Assembly: GCA_038236865.1 (NCBI GenBank)
Contig: JBBRZI010000012.1
Span: 1 to 24,608, forward strand
Length of the DNA: 24,608 bases
From: UBA4729 sp038236865
Lineage (GTDB): Bacteria > Patescibacteriota > Saccharimonadia > Saccharimonadales > UBA4665
Reading direction: 5' to 3'
The position numbers were made by a program, and so were the translations under genes. The notes beneath the pieces were generated by a model. That model did not search any database and was not told the origin of the DNA. It saw nothing but the letters and a program-made list of their open reading frames with translations. Positions 7,526 to 14,395 of the stretch are shown here, piece by piece. How positions within the stretch are numbered: position 1 is the first letter of the stretch; each line of letters starts with the position of its first letter.

Positions 7526-7885
7526 TTAGACAAGCCCCCACACGATCAAGCCCAAGGCCAGTCCGGGCAATAGGGGCCACAATATGATCTCGAGCGCGCC
7601 AACGATTGTTAGCACGGTAAATAAACCCGCTGCCGCTAGTAACACAGTTACCCGCACAAACAGCCCTATCACCCGGCTCACTAGATTGTCGAGCCCGGCC
7701 CGTAGGTGCGCTTCGAGACCGGCACCCGGGTAGGTAATGATGCGCCGCCAGGGCGCCAGCAAAGTCCGCAGCAGTATCGCTACCGAGAACATATCGGCTA
7801 GTTGCTGCATCTGACGGCGGATATTGCGAACCAGCCCGGCTAGGCCTGCGCCGTACCACCATGAGAAAAATGAAAGCATGAGCAT
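7526..7885 (-). CDS. Small membrane protein co-transcribed with the Clp ATPase
   Basis: A 119-residue protein of no family I can name. The N-terminus is aromatic (MLMLSFFSWWYG), followed by a basic helix (VRNIRRQMQQL), a LLAPWRRIITYP segment and a strongly hydrophobic C-terminal third (about 77-118), probably two membrane helices as a hairpin. Its TAA stop is separated from the Clp ATG by one base, so the two are almost certainly one operon and translationally coupled. Because the Clp partner is itself membrane-anchored, a role as membrane adaptor or substrate receptor is plausible but unproven. A TACAAT box lies 11 nt upstream of the ATG. A second in-frame ATG at codon 3 is an alternative start. 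Confidence 0.8.
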   Translation of the reverse strand: MLMLSFFSWWYGAGLAGLVRNIRRQMQQLADMFSVAILLRTLLAPWRRIITYPGAGLEAHLRAGLDNLVSRVIGLFVRVTVLLAAAGLFTVLTIVGALEIILWPLLPGLALGLIVWGLV

Positions 7886-7896
7886 AACTTAGCTTA

Positions 7897-7902
7897 ATTG
7901 TA
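7897..7902 (-). promoter_or_regulatory. -10 box of the small membrane protein-Clp operon
   Basis: TACAAT on the minus strand, 11 nt before the ATG at 7885. This predicts a leader of only about 4-5 nt, too short for a Shine-Dalgarno. Confidence 0.5.
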
Positions 7903-7987
7903 ACACTTCTCGGCGGTTACGACGGCATCTTGGCGGGCTGGCTGAACGGCCATGGTTACAATGGCAACGTAGGCATTCGAGCGGCCG

Positions 7988-8512
7988 TTACTGGGGTCTA
8001 CGAACAACGGAGCTGTCTAGCAAGGTCATCAAACCAGCTATTTCAGCATAGTCAGTTACTAACTGACTATTGGCGCCCATTTGTTCACTCCGGGTCAGAC
8101 TTTGCGTTATCTCTCGGGCAACTTGCCCAAGGTGAGCTGCCCTTTCGTCGCTCGTGCTGCAGGAAAGTTTTTCTTCACCCACGTGATCAGTGTCGACAAC
8201 GCGTTTGTGTAATTCGTCTGCGCCGGATTGCCCGAAGGTATAGTCGGTTTGGGCAATGACTGATTGCGGCGAAGCGTTTGGATACATTGTTATTCCCAAG
8301 TCTTTGAGAAAGTGGCCGCCCCGATCGGCGCCAGATATCACGGTATTCAGCCAAAGTTCTCTACCGTCGGGCGCGTCTAGCACGAGCACACTAACGCCTG
8401 CATCGAAGGGATTAGGGGCGGCGTCGGCTCGATATTTTAGGGTCAATGTTTCGAGTTGTTGGCGCAGAGCTTTCGGCGTAGCACTCTGTTCGGCTGGACA
8501 TTGTTCGGTCAT
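7988..8512 (-). CDS. Hypothetical 174-residue soluble protein
   Basis: No family is recognised. The protein has a possible helical N-terminus (ALRQQLETLTLKY), a predicted beta segment (GVSVLVLDAPDGRELWLNTVIS) and a Glu/Ser/Gln-rich C-terminal helix. No signal peptide or membrane segment is present. The ATG at 8512 is chosen because GGAG lies 6 nt upstream; a GTG four codons earlier would lose that spacing. TATACT at 8543-8548 gives a leader of about 24 nt. The gene is single, upstream of and on the same strand as the Clp operon, about 100 nt away. Confidence 0.6.
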   Translation of the reverse strand: MTEQCPAEQSATPKALRQQLETLTLKYRADAAPNPFDAGVSVLVLDAPDGRELWLNTVISGADRGGHFLKDLGITMYPNASPQSVIAQTDYTFGQSGADELHKRVVDTDHVGEEKLSCSTSDERAAHLGQVAREITQSLTRSEQMGANSQLVTDYAEIAGLMTLLDSSVVRRPQ

Positions 8513-8542
8513 AACTAACTCCACAGTCTCTTGGGATTGCCA

Positions 8543-8548
8543 AGTATA
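8543..8548 (-). promoter_or_regulatory. -10 box of the 7988-8512 gene
   Basis: TATACT on the minus strand about 30 nt before the ATG. Unlike several neighbouring promoters it leaves room for a leader with a GGAG ribosome site. Confidence 0.45.
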
Positions 8549-8695
8549 GAGCGTTCATAGTATCAGATGTAGCCGCATAATGCTGTGACGAGGAAGTTAG
8601 GCCGACGTTAGCGTAGCGTTTGAATGTTGAGCTGCGGCCCATACGGTAGGCTACAGCAGCGCTTTTACTTGCTCGTAGGGCACGGATCTCTTCGC

Positions 8696-8733
8696 AAAAT
8701 AAAATAGCCTACTCGCGTAGGCTATTTTATTTT
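8696..8733 (-). terminator. Strong terminator downstream of tRNA-Ser
   Basis: A perfect 17-bp inverted repeat (AAAATAAAATAGCCTAC / GTAGGCTATTTTATTTT) with a 4-nt loop. It begins at the last base of the encoded CCA. The A/T-rich flanks give U-tracts in both directions, so it may work bidirectionally. Confidence 0.9.
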
Positions 8734-8820
8734 GGCGGAGGGAGAGGGATTCGAACCCTCGAGGGCTTGCGCCCAACACGCTTTCCAAGCGTGCGCCATA
8801 GGCCACTAGGCGACCCCTCC
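8733..8820 (-). tRNA. tRNA-Ser (anticodon GGA)
   Basis: An 88-nt cloverleaf including an encoded GCCA end. The acceptor is GGAGGGG paired with TCCCTCC (one G-U). The D-arm starts GCCTAGTGGCC. The anticodon arm is CACGC-TTGGAAA-GCGTG with anticodon GGA, reading UCC/UCU. The long class II variable arm GGGC-GCAA-GCCC fits serine, and the T-arm is GAGGG-TTCGAAT-CCCTC. All arms pair well. A strong hairpin terminator follows at once. Confidence 0.96.
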
Positions 8821-8885
8821 GTATTGTGTGAGCCTTAAAGGTGCGGTGATTACCCTAAATTTTGTTTGGCTTGGCCTGTGCCGGC

Positions 8886-8948
8886 GAGCCATGCTCGAAA
8901 CAAGTTTCTGCGCGTGGCTCTGGGCATAGGCCACTAGGCGACCCCTCC
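8886..8948 (-). pseudogene. Truncated tRNA-Ser 5' half followed by a hairpin
   Basis: Positions 8925-8948 repeat exactly, over 24 bases and in the same orientation, the first 24 nt (acceptor 5' strand and D-arm) of the intact tRNA-Ser (8797-8820). The sequence that follows is not tRNA: it is an extended hairpin (8886-8920; nine pairs with one G-U, then GAAAC/GTTTC). No T-arm or 3' acceptor strand is present. It is a partial duplication or decayed second tRNA copy. The remaining gene-free stretch (8549-9288) has no other gene that I can support. Confidence 0.7.
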
Positions 8949-9021
8949 TCGTCAGGCCCTACGCCGATACCTTGTTTTGCCTGGCGGCAAAAGCTTCGGT
9001 CTTCGGCTATGGCCTTCCTCT

Positions 9022-9053
9022 CAAAATAGCAAAAGATTACTTTTACTATTTTG
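9022..9053. terminator. A/T-rich hairpin, possible bidirectional terminator
   Basis: CAAAATAGCAAAAG, loop ATTA, CTTTTACTATTTTG: a 14-position stem with one mismatch. There is no gene immediately beside it; it lies between the tRNA-Ser fragment and the ABC exporter operon. Another small hairpin, TTTTGCC-TGGC-GGCAAAA, precedes it near 8974-8991. Confidence 0.45.
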
Positions 9054-9288
9054 TGATGGCTACGGCTCAGTAGGGGCTGAGTGTGTAGATTTGTTAATGA
9101 ACACGATCGCTGTGAATACGTGAACTGGAGGCATTATACTCGAAGTTTTGAATTCGCTTGCCTTAAGCGGTGCCATATAGGTGAAGTACATAGCTGCCGT
9201 CACGCGAAGTTTTTGGGTAGAATGAGGATATTACTACATTAGTAGCTTGCAGAGATGGCAAAATACAGTTTAAACTAGGGGACAGCCT

Positions 9289-9453
9289 ATGAACCAATCA
9301 CCTATCTCCTTTCAGCTCCAACCTTGCCCGCCAGCACCAGCTACTGGTTTTGCTCTACTAGCCTGCTTCCCTATCGCTGTTGCCGCTTGGTGGGCACGAG
9401 CTGGCTTAGCGTTCTGCGCTAAAGACACGCAAGGGGTTCACCAGTGGCTTTAA
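9289..9453 (+). CDS. 54-residue Cys-containing membrane peptide upstream of the ABC exporter
   Basis: A short frame beginning MNQSPISFQLQPCPPAPATG, followed by a hydrophobic stretch (FALLACFPIAVAAWWARAGLA) and a polar tail ending HQWL. It has three Cys, at about 13, 26 and 43. AGGGGA lies 6 nt before the ATG, a good ribosome site. Its stop overlaps the GTG start of the downstream ATPase gene by 10 nt, which suggests translational coupling. I do not recognise a family. It may be a small subunit, a leader peptide, or a peptide handled by the exporter; none is shown. It could also be non-coding. Confidence 0.5.
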   Translation: MNQSPISFQLQPCPPAPATGFALLACFPIAVAAWWARAGLAFCAKDTQGVHQWL

Positions 9454-10316
9454 TTGAACTCCAGGAGGTGAGCAAGCTGTATGGCTTCGGCGACGCCACG
9501 ACGCTGGCGCTGGATGAGGCTACTTTGACGATCGAAAAGGGCGAATTCGTAGCCGTTATGGGTCCGAGTGGTTCAGGCAAGAGTACGCTGATGAACGTGA
9601 TCGGCCTGCTCGATCGCCCGAGCCACGGCGTATATAAGTTTAATGAACGGCTGGCGTCCCGGCTGCGGCCCAATCAGGCGGCCAAAATGCGGCGCGATAC
9701 CATTGGGTTTATCTTTCAATCGCTTAACTTATTGCCTCGGCTAACCGTGCTAGAAAACGTCGCCCTGCCGCTTGCCTACAAGGGCGTCTCGCTGGCCAAG
9801 CGGCTTAAGCAAGCCAGTAACATGCTCGACCGGGTCGGTATCCAGAACCGCGAATATTTCTTGCCGGGCCAACTCAGTGGCGGCCAAGCCCAGTGTGCCG
9901 CGATTGCCCGGGCGCTCGTGAACGAACCGATGTTGATAATTGCCGATGAACCGACCGGCAACCTCGATAGCGCCGCATCACGCTTGGTTATGGAACTACT
10001 GAGTGAAATCCACAAAACCGGCAATACGATCTTGTTCGTGACTCACAATCCCGAGCTTACCCGGTACGCCACTCGAGTTGTCTACATGCACGATGGCGCT
10101 ATCGTCCATGACGAGAAAACCACCCTTGGTCAGGTGGCCAGCACGGCTCGTAAAACCTTGTATAGCTTGCCCACTACGACCGAAGAGGATGACTTGGCGG
10201 GTGTGTCGGCGCTCATGAAGGCCTTGCCCAGTAAACCGGCCATGCGCACTACCCGTAAGCCTAAATCCAGTAAATCGGCTCGGAAGCGCAAGCCCACCCA
10301 AGGGAAGAAGCAATGA
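9444..10316 (+). CDS. ABC transporter ATP-binding protein, MacB/LolD type
   Basis: A 290-residue nucleotide-binding subunit. Walker A GPSGSGKST (40-48), Q-loop FQ (91-92), signature LSGGQAQ (144-150), Walker B IIADEPTGNLD (165-175) and the H-loop His201 are all present. After the signature the near-universal Arg of LSGGQ.QR is replaced by Cys (QAQCAAIARAL). The C-terminus carries an extra Ser/Lys/Arg-rich tail of about 40 residues. It pairs with the overlapping FtsX-type permease to form a mechanotransmission-type exporter like MacB, which moves substrates out of the membrane or periplasmic face. The substrate is unknown. The GTG start has AAGGGG 7 nt upstream, and the next gene overlaps by ATGA. 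Confidence 0.93.
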   Translation: MALIELQEVSKLYGFGDATTLALDEATLTIEKGEFVAVMGPSGSGKSTLMNVIGLLDRPSHGVYKFNERLASRLRPNQAAKMRRDTIGFIFQSLNLLPRLTVLENVALPLAYKGVSLAKRLKQASNMLDRVGIQNREYFLPGQLSGGQAQCAAIARALVNEPMLIIADEPTGNLDSAASRLVMELLSEIHKTGNTILFVTHNPELTRYATRVVYMHDGAIVHDEKTTLGQVASTARKTLYSLPTTTEEDDLAGVSALMKALPSKPAMRTTRKPKSSKSARKRKPTQGKKQ

Positions 10317-11548
10317 GATCTTTGACCGGCGGCCACGTTAAAGCGGGGATTGATTCGGTACGTGGGGCGAAGTGGCGCAACTTTTGGACGATGCTGGGGG
10401 TTATTATCGGCGTCGCTTCGGTCATCACAATTGTCGGCATCGGTGAAGGCATCAAGCAGCAAATTACTGGTCAGATCCACCACCTCGGCAAGGACTTGAT
10501 TACGGTCCGGCCAGCCACTATCCACGCGGCTGGCGATACGGCCAACGCTAATCTGAATCTCTTGTCCGGTGTTACTATTACCGGTTCACTCCACGATACC
10601 GATGTGAATACAATTGCTAAAACGAAAGGTATCAGCACGACGGTACCACTGAGTGCCGTAACGGGGGAAATCAAAGGTGAAAACGGTGCCTACCGGGACG
10701 GGCTGGTCATCGGCACGACCGCTGATTTGCCGAGCTTACTTAATCAGTCGATGGCTTATGGGGCGTTTTTGACTCAAGAAGATATTGGTTTGCACGCTGC
10801 TGTCCTGGGGGCCCACGCCGCTAGCGTTATGTTCAATGAAGATGTTCCCCTCGGCAGCGAGTTTAGCATTCACGGTGAACAATTCATTGTGCGGGGTATT
10901 TTTAACGATTTTTCGGCGACCCCGTTGTCGGAAGAGGCCGCGTTCAACAATGCCATTTTTATCCCCTACGACATCGCCCAGAGTCTGACGGGCAATACGT
11001 CATCGACTTATGAAATACTGGCCAAGCCGACCCATAGCGGCCAAACTGACCAGGTTGTGACGGCGCTGCAGTCGCGACTCAAACAGGCCCACGGCGGACA
11101 GACTGATTTTGTCGTCCTGCAACAAAACCAGAATCTCGCTGCCAGCAACAGCATCGTTGACCTATTGACCAAACTCATTAGTGGCGTGGCGGCAATATCA
11201 TTGCTCGTCGGCGGTATTGGGATTATGAATGTCATGCTCGTGTCCGTGACGGAACGGATGCACGAAATCGGCATTCGGAAAGCTATCGGCGCAACCAACC
11301 GGCAAATCCTGAGCCAGTTTATTATTGAATCCAGCGTACTGAGTTTGAGCGGTGGCGTCATTGGTATCGCCGTGGCCTTCGCGGTCGATCTGGGCCTGCG
11401 CCTATTCACGAATCTTCAGCCGATGATCAGTTGGCAGATTGTGGTGATTGCAACCGGCGTGTCGCTGGCAGTCGGTATTATCTTTGGCACTATCCCCGCC
11501 CTCAAGGCGGCCCGCAAAGATCCAATCGATGCCTTGCGCCCCGAATAA
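10313..11548 (+). CDS. ABC transporter permease, MacB/FtsX family
   Basis: A 411-residue membrane subunit: TM1 at about 23-45 (FWTMLGVIIGVASVITIVGIG), then a large extracytoplasmic MacB_PCD-type domain (about 50-280), then three helices starting at SGVAAISLLVGGIGIMNVML and ending with PALKAARKDPIDALRPE, the family's usual C-terminus. The cytoplasmic loop VTERMHEIGIRKAIGA contacts the ATPase in this family. It would work as a dimer with the ATPase encoded just upstream, whose stop overlaps this start by 4 nt. No membrane-fusion protein gene (MacA) is nearby, consistent with a single-membrane cell envelope. Confidence 0.94.
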   Translation: MRSLTGGHVKAGIDSVRGAKWRNFWTMLGVIIGVASVITIVGIGEGIKQQITGQIHHLGKDLITVRPATIHAAGDTANANLNLLSGVTITGSLHDTDVNTIAKTKGISTTVPLSAVTGEIKGENGAYRDGLVIGTTADLPSLLNQSMAYGAFLTQEDIGLHAAVLGAHAASVMFNEDVPLGSEFSIHGEQFIVRGIFNDFSATPLSEEAAFNNAIFIPYDIAQSLTGNTSSTYEILAKPTHSGQTDQVVTALQSRLKQAHGGQTDFVVLQQNQNLAASNSIVDLLTKLISGVAAISLLVGGIGIMNVMLVSVTERMHEIGIRKAIGATNRQILSQFIIESSVLSLSGGVIGIAVAFAVDLGLRLFTNLQPMISWQIVVIATGVSLAVGIIFGTIPALKAARKDPIDALRPE

Positions 11549-11566
11549 CTATAATCAGTGATGTGC

Positions 11567-12949
11567 CTAGTGGGTTGTGGCCAGCGCGTAAATGGCGGCA
11601 ATGCCGGCTGCTGTCATCAACGCGGTGATTATCCAACCAAAAATGGTGGTCGAGCGCTTATTGACCCAATGACCCATGACTTTTTTGTTACTACTCATCA
11701 GGACGATTAAACACAAAACGATGGGCGCGACCAGGCCATTTACGACCGCAGCGTAGATTAGCCCTTTAATAGGGTCGATACCGAGGAAGTTCATGCCGAG
11801 GCCAATCAGCATCGAGGTGATAATGATGCCGTAAAACGCGTAGGCTTGGTGGATATTGCGATACAGGCCTTCGCGCCAGCGGAAGCTTTCCGATAGGGCG
11901 TAGCTACTTGACCCGGCCAGTACGGGAATGGCTAATAAGCCGGTGCCAATGATGCCGATGGCGAACAGGAAGTAAGTCGCGTTACCGGCAAACGGACGGA
12001 GGGCTTCGGCGGCTTGGGCGGCGCTGGTTATGTTGGTGATGCCGTGGGTATACAGGATGCCGCCACAAGCGGCGATAATAAAGAACATCACCACTTCGCT
12101 CAAAAACATGCCGGACCAGACGTCGATGCGCATACTTTTGATGTCGGCGGGGGCGGTGGCCGTGCGGCGCTCGGCCAGCGTCGTTTTACCCTGCATGATC
12201 TGCTCTTCGACTTCTTGCGACGTCTGCCAAAAGAATAAATACGGTGAAATCGTCGTACCAAGGATGGCGCATAGCAAGATGATACCGGCCTTGCCGATAT
12301 GTAAATTAGGCACAAACGCGTGTGACAACACATCGTTCCACTGCAGATGGGCCAAGATTGCCGAAAATACATACGCCAGCAGCACTAAGGCCAACCACTT
12401 CAGGTAGCGGGCATAGCGAACGTAGGGTGTATAGATCTGTAGGAAAAGGCTGACAACGGTAAATCCAGCCACGAGCACGCCAAAATCTAGCTTGGGGTTG
12501 AGTAATTGGGCGGCCTTAGCCATTGCGCCAAGATCGGCACCGATGTTAACGGCATTGGCGGCAAACAGGAGGGTGGCACACACGTATAGAATCCGGCGGC
12601 TAAAGTGTACCCGAATGTTGCCAGCCAGTCCTCGCCCTGTGACGAGGCCAATGCGAGCACACATCTCCTGCACGACTGCCGAGATGGGGAATGTCCAGGC
12701 GGCGAGCCAGAGGAACTGAAAGCCAAATTGGGCACCCGCTTGGGAGTAGGTAGCGATGCCCGAGGGATCGTCATCGGAGGCTCCCGTGGTCAGCCCTGGT
12801 CCGAGCATGTGCCAATAGTCTTCGGTCTTGCGCAGGACTAGGCCGGTTTGCAGCCCGTTTGTAATCTGTTGGGTAGCCAAGACGGAACGATCCAGAAACT
12901 CGGCGGGAGCTTCGGCACCTATGCGAAGATAATCTTTCTGTTTTTTCAT
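11567..12949 (-). CDS. NRAMP-related divalent metal transporter
   Basis: A 460-residue polytopic membrane protein with about 11 helices. The N-terminal segment GPGLTTGASDDDPSGIATYS (50-69) aligns with the NRAMP TM1 metal site, but the canonical DPGN is DPSG. In TM6 the canonical MPHN-type motif with its metal-binding Met is replaced by TTISPYLFFWQ (232-242). NRAMP proteins of this divergent group lack the Met that favours transition metals, and some relatives have been described as Mg2+ transporters, so the cation here could be Mg2+ or Mn2+. A TACAAT promoter inside an inverted repeat precedes the gene. The start MKKQKDY has no strong ribosome site. It is convergent with the ABC exporter genes, with an 18-nt gap. 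Confidence 0.88.
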   Translation of the reverse strand: MKKQKDYLRIGAEAPAEFLDRSVLATQQITNGLQTGLVLRKTEDYWHMLGPGLTTGASDDDPSGIATYSQAGAQFGFQFLWLAAWTFPISAVVQEMCARIGLVTGRGLAGNIRVHFSRRILYVCATLLFAANAVNIGADLGAMAKAAQLLNPKLDFGVLVAGFTVVSLFLQIYTPYVRYARYLKWLALVLLAYVFSAILAHLQWNDVLSHAFVPNLHIGKAGIILLCAILGTTISPYLFFWQTSQEVEEQIMQGKTTLAERRTATAPADIKSMRIDVWSGMFLSEVVMFFIIAACGGILYTHGITNITSAAQAAEALRPFAGNATYFLFAIGIIGTGLLAIPVLAGSSSYALSESFRWREGLYRNIHQAYAFYGIIITSMLIGLGMNFLGIDPIKGLIYAAVVNGLVAPIVLCLIVLMSSNKKVMGHWVNKRSTTIFGWIITALMTAAGIAAIYALATTH

Positions 12950-12956
12950 TGCTTGT

Positions 12957-12984
12957 GTGTTAAAACGTGTACATATTGTAACAC
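12957..12984 (-). promoter_or_regulatory. Promoter with inverted repeat (possible operator) of the NRAMP gene
   Basis: A TACAAT -10 (12975-12980, minus) lies inside a 28-bp dyad with arms GTGTTA (12957-12962) and TAACAC (12979-12984). A repressor bound here would block the promoter; a metal-sensing regulator is one possibility, not shown. Confidence 0.4.
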
Positions 12985-13080
12985 GATTATGGTTGAAATG
13001 ACTGCCCTCGCCCCTGTCTAGCTATTGAACCCGTTCCAAAACCCGCATACTACTACAACCCATCCTGGTGGTCCGCGACT

Positions 13081-13133
13081 CTAGTTTCACTCGTCACCGT
13101 AACTATATAGTTACGCTTCCTCAAGAAAACTAG
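13081..13133. repeat. Nested inverted repeats with an 18-bp perfect palindrome
   Basis: CGTAACTATATAGTTACG (13098-13115) is a perfect 18-bp palindrome. Outside it, CTAGTTT (13081-13087) and AAACTAG (13127-13133) form an outer dyad on almost the same centre. It lies between the NRAMP promoter and the end of the first MarP-like gene. It could be a protein-binding site or a structured terminator. Confidence 0.6.
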
Positions 13134-13197
13134 TGCCTCGTGCTCACCAGTATGGCTTTCGTTACGTAAGGGGGGCTTTGAAGTGGGTTCAAACGAA

Positions 13198-14364
13198 CTA
13201 TTCGGCGCAGGTTCCGGTGCGGCGAACTTGATTTTGGGCGATGGCTTGGCGGAGCTCACTGCTAATCTGGGCATTTTTAAGCGCGTAGCCGACGTGGTCG
13301 TAGGAGGTAGATTGGGCAAACACCAGACCGATGACGCTGCCATCGGCAGTAATGAGGGGGCCGCCCGAGTTGCCGGGGATGATATCGGCCTGGACTTCGT
13401 AGATGTCGCGGCTGGTACTGTTGCGGCCATAAATATCGCGTCCGCTGGCAGTGAACTGGTTCAGGACGACGGCCGGTTTAGCGCTGAACGATCCCCCACC
13501 TGGATAACCGAGCACAGCTGCGGTGGTGCTGGCGGGGACAAACTCGCTAGTCATAACAAGTGGTCGTCCGGCCAGATTAGGGACGCGCAGGACAGCAAAA
13601 TCGAGGTTCGGATCGAACCACACCGGTGTTGCGGAGTGCGTGCCGTTTGAGTCGATGACATAGGGTTGTCTAATGCCGGCAATAACGTGGGCATTGGTAG
13701 CAACGAGTCCCTGCCCAGCTACAAAACCGGAGCCCTCGACGATGCCGCCACAGCCCTGACCTTCTACTTTCACGACTGATGTCCGGGCACCGTTAACAGC
13801 CGCCCCGAGTGCGCCAAGGTCGGGCAGCGGCAGTAGCTTACTCGGGCCCGGCTCACTGCCAATGAATACTTGCGGAAAGCCGTTGGGGTCGACCAACCTA
13901 CCCAGACCGGCAATAACGGCCGGTGCCGACGGGAGGTTACGATTCAGCGTCGGGACAATCCGCGAATTGTCGATAGTTGTCTGGGCGTTTATGCCGGGCA
14001 GTGAACCGACGATGGCGGCGCCAAGCCAGACACCAAGCAGCAGGGTCATAACACTCAGCCCCGATCCGAGGAGGTTGTCGACGTGATTCAACTTGTTGAG
14101 CAAGACGCGGTGTTTGACGCGGATGCCGACGGTCTCGCCGATCGTCATTAGAATAAGTGCCATACCAACCGTTGTTACTAGTGTCACGAGGGCACGACTG
14201 CCGGCACTGTGAGCTATCTTAACTGTTTCGGGTTGCAGGAGCGCGCCAATGAACAATCCGCCAAAAAAACCAACTGTCGAAAAAGCTTGGCGAATAAAGC
14301 CAATCTCGCGGCCCCGTAACAAGGCGCTGATGGCGAATAAAATAATAATTCCGTCTAATATCAT
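13198..14364 (-). CDS. MarP-like membrane serine protease (CvpA domain + trypsin-like domain), copy 1
   Basis: A 388-residue protein. The N-terminal half has four membrane segments of the CvpA/colicin V production type (about 3-18, 28-45, 58-77 and 100-122). The C-terminal half is a trypsin-like protease with His226 in TNAHV, Asp255 in LDFAVLR and Ser333 in GNSGGP. Cys205 (QGCGG) and Cys386 near the C-terminus are placed like the disulphide pair that stabilises mycobacterial MarP, an acid-resistance protease acting outside the membrane. A paralogue lies at 17586-18770, beyond the pentose phosphate operon. TATACT 12 nt upstream is the likely -10. Its start follows the zwf stop by 31 nt, so read-through is possible. 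The cellular substrate is unknown. Confidence 0.9.
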   Translation of the reverse strand: MILDGIIILFAISALLRGREIGFIRQAFSTVGFFGGLFIGALLQPETVKIAHSAGSRALVTLVTTVGMALILMTIGETVGIRVKHRVLLNKLNHVDNLLGSGLSVMTLLLGVWLGAAIVGSLPGINAQTTIDNSRIVPTLNRNLPSAPAVIAGLGRLVDPNGFPQVFIGSEPGPSKLLPLPDLGALGAAVNGARTSVVKVEGQGCGGIVEGSGFVAGQGLVATNAHVIAGIRQPYVIDSNGTHSATPVWFDPNLDFAVLRVPNLAGRPLVMTSEFVPASTTAAVLGYPGGGSFSAKPAVVLNQFTASGRDIYGRNSTSRDIYEVQADIIPGNSGGPLITADGSVIGLVFAQSTSYDHVGYALKNAQISSELRQAIAQNQVRRTGTCAE

Positions 14365-14376
14365 TAAAGACTACCC

Positions 14377-14382
14377 AGTATA
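14377..14382 (-). promoter_or_regulatory. -10 box of MarP-like copy 1
   Basis: TATACT on the minus strand, 12 nt before the ATG at 14364, in the 31-nt gap after zwf. A weak -35-like TTCAGC (14401-14406) lies within the zwf 3' end. It predicts a leader of about 5 nt. Confidence 0.45.
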
Positions 14383-14395
14383 AGTGTACTACGTT

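Noticed and set aside
13053..13430. Minus-strand 125-codon frame overlapping the end of MarP-like copy 1
   Set aside because: Most of it is a shadow of the protease gene in another frame. Only the last 40 or so codons are in free sequence, and they read through the palindrome without recognisable homology.
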